NCBI GenBank assembly: GCA_036343635.1
Contig: JAYYVF010000001.1
Span: 1-8,963 of the forward strand
Direction of reading: 5' to 3'
DNA: 8,963 nucleotides
Source of the DNA: GCA-2693325 sp036343635
GTDB lineage: Bacteria; Latescibacterota; UBA2968; UBA8231
The notes under the pieces were generated by a model, which was not told where the DNA came from, searched no databases, and was given only the letters and a program-made list of their open reading frames with translations. The stretch's first letter is position 1, and every line of letters begins with the position of its first letter. Position numbers and translations under genes: made by a program. Below, in pieces: positions 7,033-8,963 of this stretch.

Positions 7033-7149
7033 AAAACAGAGGTCTCAAATCAATTTTTTATACTCCGAGTAACATGGGCGGAATCCATCCTTTTTTTCAA
7101 TGAAGTGTGTGTTAATTTCGTATTAATTGGAGATTAAAGTGGACTGATT

Positions 7150-7890
7150 ATGGCAAAAAAAATTGTTAAAAGGAAGAATCACCCGATTACGGGAAAGGGA
7201 GTGGAACGGGCTATTTATTTTGATTTTGAGGGACTGGGGCCATCAAAGAACAACCCCGATCCTCCTCCGTTATTGGCCGGAGTACTATGTGAGGGGGATT
7301 ATCAGGTTTTTGTTCTGGATACTCAATTGAGTGATTTAACGAATGAACAGGAAATACGATATCAGTCACTGGAAAAGTTTTGCTCTACCGTTCTATCTAA
7401 AGCGCGGCAGGAAGATCGACGCCTTATTTGTTGGAGCTGGTATGACCTTGAGGTGTTCCGGAATCAGAATTTCCCGCCCGAGAATATTGGATTTGATGTA
7501 AAAATTCCTTTTGACAAAGAACGTAAAAAAGACTCTACACTAAAAAAAGTTTATCAGGACTATAAAAAGAATAAAGACAAATACCGACAAAAAGGTCTGG
7601 CCGCAGCCACAAAAAAGGCTCTGCGCCCCAAGGCTCACAGCTTGCTTACCCTGGTTGCTGCAGCTCTTGGAAAGCCTCGTCCTCCATCATTCGGCGCGGG
7701 GTTGGTAGGTAAGTGGCTTCGTAGCATGATAGCCCAATCTCAGAGACAGGTTCCATATCAATCTTGGTGGCCCAGTGCTATAAAAAACGTGAGAAAGCTG
7801 TTAAATCACAACCGGCACGACTGCTGTGCGACGAAGTATGTTCTCAAAAAATTATTGGACATGGGTATCCGACATGGTAAGTCACAATGA
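7150..7890 (+). CDS. Stand-alone DEDD-type 3'-5' exonuclease-like protein (RNase H-like fold)
   Basis: The 246-residue product resembles the RNase H-like exonuclease domain found in YprB-type proteins and fused to RecB-like nucleases (TM0106 type). Visible motifs are D25 and E27 in IYFDFEG (motif I), D99 in CWSWYDLEVF (motif II) and D224 in NHNRHDCCATKYVL (motif III). The last corresponds to the YNRDDCxAT form of relatives, with His220 in the Tyr position. A region HSLLTLVAAALGKPRPPSFG (about 163-182) also fits this family. Between motifs II and III lies a lysine-rich segment (about 118-161) that may bind nucleic acid or be an insertion. No signal peptide or membrane segment is present; the N-terminus is basic (MAKKIVKRK). 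The start is the first ATG, with only a weak GGA 6 nt upstream. It follows the transglutaminase-like gene by 117 nt and converges on the helicase gene. The family call is from motif recognition; substrate (DNA or RNA) is unknown. Confidence 0.7.
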   Translation: MAKKIVKRKNHPITGKGVERAIYFDFEGLGPSKNNPDPPPLLAGVLCEGDYQVFVLDTQLSDLTNEQEIRYQSLEKFCSTVLSKARQEDRRLICWSWYDLEVFRNQNFPPENIGFDVKIPFDKERKKDSTLKKVYQDYKKNKDKYRQKGLAAATKKALRPKAHSLLTLVAAALGKPRPPSFGAGLVGKWLRSMIAQSQRQVPYQSWWPSAIKNVRKLLNHNRHDCCATKYVLKKLLDMGIRHGKSQ

Positions 7891-7911
7891 ACAGTAAGTA
7901 GATTAATCTCG

Positions 7912-7930
7912 AAAACCTTAAACGGGTTTT
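7912..7930. terminator. Weak possible bidirectional terminator hairpin
   Basis: AAAACC at 7912-7917 can pair with GGTTTT at 7925-7930 across a 7-nt loop, between the stops of two convergent genes. The arm places T residues at the 3' side on both strands, as in a shared terminator. The stem is only 6 bp with two GC pairs, and it includes the stop codon of the leftward gene, so the call is weak. Confidence 0.25.
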
Positions 7931-8963
7931 ATGTTCTCGATTTGTTCCCAGATATTTGCTTCCTGATTATTCAAATTTATCAAGCATTTATCTGGTTTTA
8001 TTTCAACTACAATACCTTCTCCGTTAGGAACTGTGACGCGCGTTCCGTTGGAAATCATCTTTGGAGGGGGATGCGACACAGTTCTTGGAATATCAATGGT
8101 CGAGGCCGGGTGCTTTTTCCTGCGCGCATACGAGGCTGTCCGAGGGGATCCTTTTGGGGATTTGCTTAAAGGCTTGAATTTGCTAACATAGTCCTGCCAT
8201 TCACGATTGAACAGGGTCTTAAAGTCAGTCGGAAGAAAAAGTTGTTGTTTTACCCGGGTGAAAGCAACATAGGCTATATTTACTTCTTCAAGAAACGTCT
8301 CTTCTTCTTGATCTGTATCCTCGCTTAGGAAATAGGGAAGATCGGATCCGATTATGACGTGATTGTATTCCTGCCCTTTTGCAGAGTGGATGGTAGAGAG
8401 GATGACGGCATCTTTGTTTGCTTTCTGCGTGTTATCTTTGTGTATCTTAATCAGATCGAAAATGATGTTTGGAAGATCTTTGGCATAATCCCTAACCACT
8501 TTAGCCATCTGACTGAATTCACGGTCGTCCATTTCCGAGGCGTGATGTTCGAGATGTTCGAGTGTCTTAAAAGATTTGATAAAGGGATCCCGTATCTTTT
8601 CGTTATTGCCAAGCGATAGCCAGTATACATCTAAGGTCCGTAACATTTGAGGCGTGACATCGCGCTCAAATGTGAACGGGATTCCATCCTTGCGTAATTG
8701 GATGGCCTTTGTAAAAAGGTTCAGGTTGGTACGCGAGAGGATAGCTAGGCCTTTGAAACGCCGGACGAGAGATAACAGATCTCGATCTTTGTAAAAAGAG
8801 ACGGATGATTTTACTTGGGGAGTCCCCTGTATAGAAAAGCCCTTCTCATTTTTTGCTTCGGTGATGAGTTTACTGACGGTTTCTGCTACTGAAGCCCCAA
8901 AGCGAAAACTCATAGACAATTCCAGGTTTACGTCAGAGCTATGAGTTTGCATGGCATCTACCG
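7918..8963 (-). CDS. UvrD/FBH1-like superfamily 1 DNA helicase, C-terminal part (partial)
   Basis: The frame stays open to the right edge (codons V-D-A before the first visible Met at 8952), so the ATP-binding N-terminal half lies outside. The Met at 8952 is not the start: VDAMQ followed by LELSMSFRFG matches the stretch just after the IYSFRGA motif of FBH1/UvrD helicases. Counting from that Met, further SF1 motifs are SFRFG (15-19), LAILSRTN (69-76, motif IV), STIHSAKGQEYNHVII (186-201, motif V) and EEVNIAYVAFTRVKQQL (222-238, motif VI with the arginine finger in TR). These enzymes unwind DNA with ATP in repair and recombination, often removing RecA/Rad51-type filaments. After residue about 262 comes a basic, Ser/Pro-rich linker. 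A short beta-rich module follows (303-344, GTRVTVPNGEGIVVEI...), like the small C-terminal domain of PcrA/UvrD. It converges with the exonuclease gene, leaving a 27-nt gap. Confidence 0.88.
   Translation of the reverse strand, partial: VDAMQTHSSDVNLELSMSFRFGASVAETVSKLITEAKNEKGFSIQGTPQVKSSVSFYKDRDLLSLVRRFKGLAILSRTNLNLFTKAIQLRKDGIPFTFERDVTPQMLRTLDVYWLSLGNNEKIRDPFIKSFKTLEHLEHHASEMDDREFSQMAKVVRDYAKDLPNIIFDLIKIHKDNTQKANKDAVILSTIHSAKGQEYNHVIIGSDLPYFLSEDTDQEEETFLEEVNIAYVAFTRVKQQLFLPTDFKTLFNREWQDYVSKFKPLSKSPKGSPRTASYARRKKHPASTIDIPRTVSHPPPKMISNGTRVTVPNGEGIVVEIKPDKCLINLNNQEANIWEQIENIKPV

Noticed and set aside
7074..7097. ATGG...CCAT inverted repeat followed by seven T residues after the transglutaminase-like gene.
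   Set aside because: The stem is only 4 bp with a 7-nt loop and does not extend, so it is too weak to call a terminator from sequence alone.
7112..7126. TTAAT-TTCGT-ATTAA inverted repeat upstream of the exonuclease gene as a possible operator.
   Set aside because: Five AT-only base pairs in an AT-rich gap are expected by chance, and no paired promoter elements flank it.
8359..8619. Plus-strand open frame of 86 codons opposite the helicase.
   Set aside because: It is antisense to a conserved helicase region including motif V, with no ribosome-binding site or recognisable domain.

Overview
The window looks like a chromosomal stretch of a Gram-negative bacterium. The evidence is an apolipoprotein N-acyltransferase, a TatC translocase subunit, a probable outer-membrane barrel protein and an exported nickel superoxide dismutase. 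My best guess for the lineage is the PVC group (Verrucomicrobiota/Planctomycetota relatives). I base this on the style of the secreted Ni-SOD and of the multi-domain transglutaminase-like protein, so it is inference from recalled family membership, not a search. There are no RNA genes, insertion sequences, CRISPR arrays or integration sites that I can support. The window is almost entirely coding, and no gap exceeds about 120 bases.

Layout. (1) 1-1043, plus strand: the tail of a membrane protein (one hydrophobic segment and an acidic tail). It overlaps by ATGA a secreted protein with a small N-terminal beta domain and a probable C-terminal outer-membrane beta-barrel. (2) 4345-1061, minus strand: a compact probable operon of an SMP-30/gluconolactonase-like protein, lnt and tatC. 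Spacing is 4 nt between the first two (if the better lnt start is used) and a 4-nt ATGA overlap between lnt and tatC. (3) 4346-4443: the divergent intergenic region, with a strong sigma70-type promoter facing right. (4) 4444-7032, plus strand: sodN, encoding an exported Ni-superoxide dismutase with an intact nickel hook, followed 39 nt later by a 695-residue transglutaminase-like protein. (5) 7150-7890, plus strand: a small stand-alone exonuclease of the RNase H-like DEDD type. (6) 8963-7918, minus strand: the C-terminal part of a UvrD/FBH1-like superfamily 1 helicase, convergent with the exonuclease and cut by the window edge.

How it works together. lnt and tatC are both cell-envelope functions: lnt finishes lipoprotein acylation and TatC is the receptor of the twin-arginine export pathway. 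sodN is predicted to be exported by the Sec route, and signal peptidase cleavage would itself expose the catalytic N-terminal histidine. The unusual points are that self-sufficient Ni-SOD maturation layout, its transglutaminase-like neighbour without a visible signal peptide, the enlarged first periplasmic loop of TatC, and a stand-alone DEDD exonuclease with a His where relatives usually have Tyr. I do not see a clearly new multi-gene system; the sodN/transglutaminase pair and the exonuclease are the parts most worth following up.
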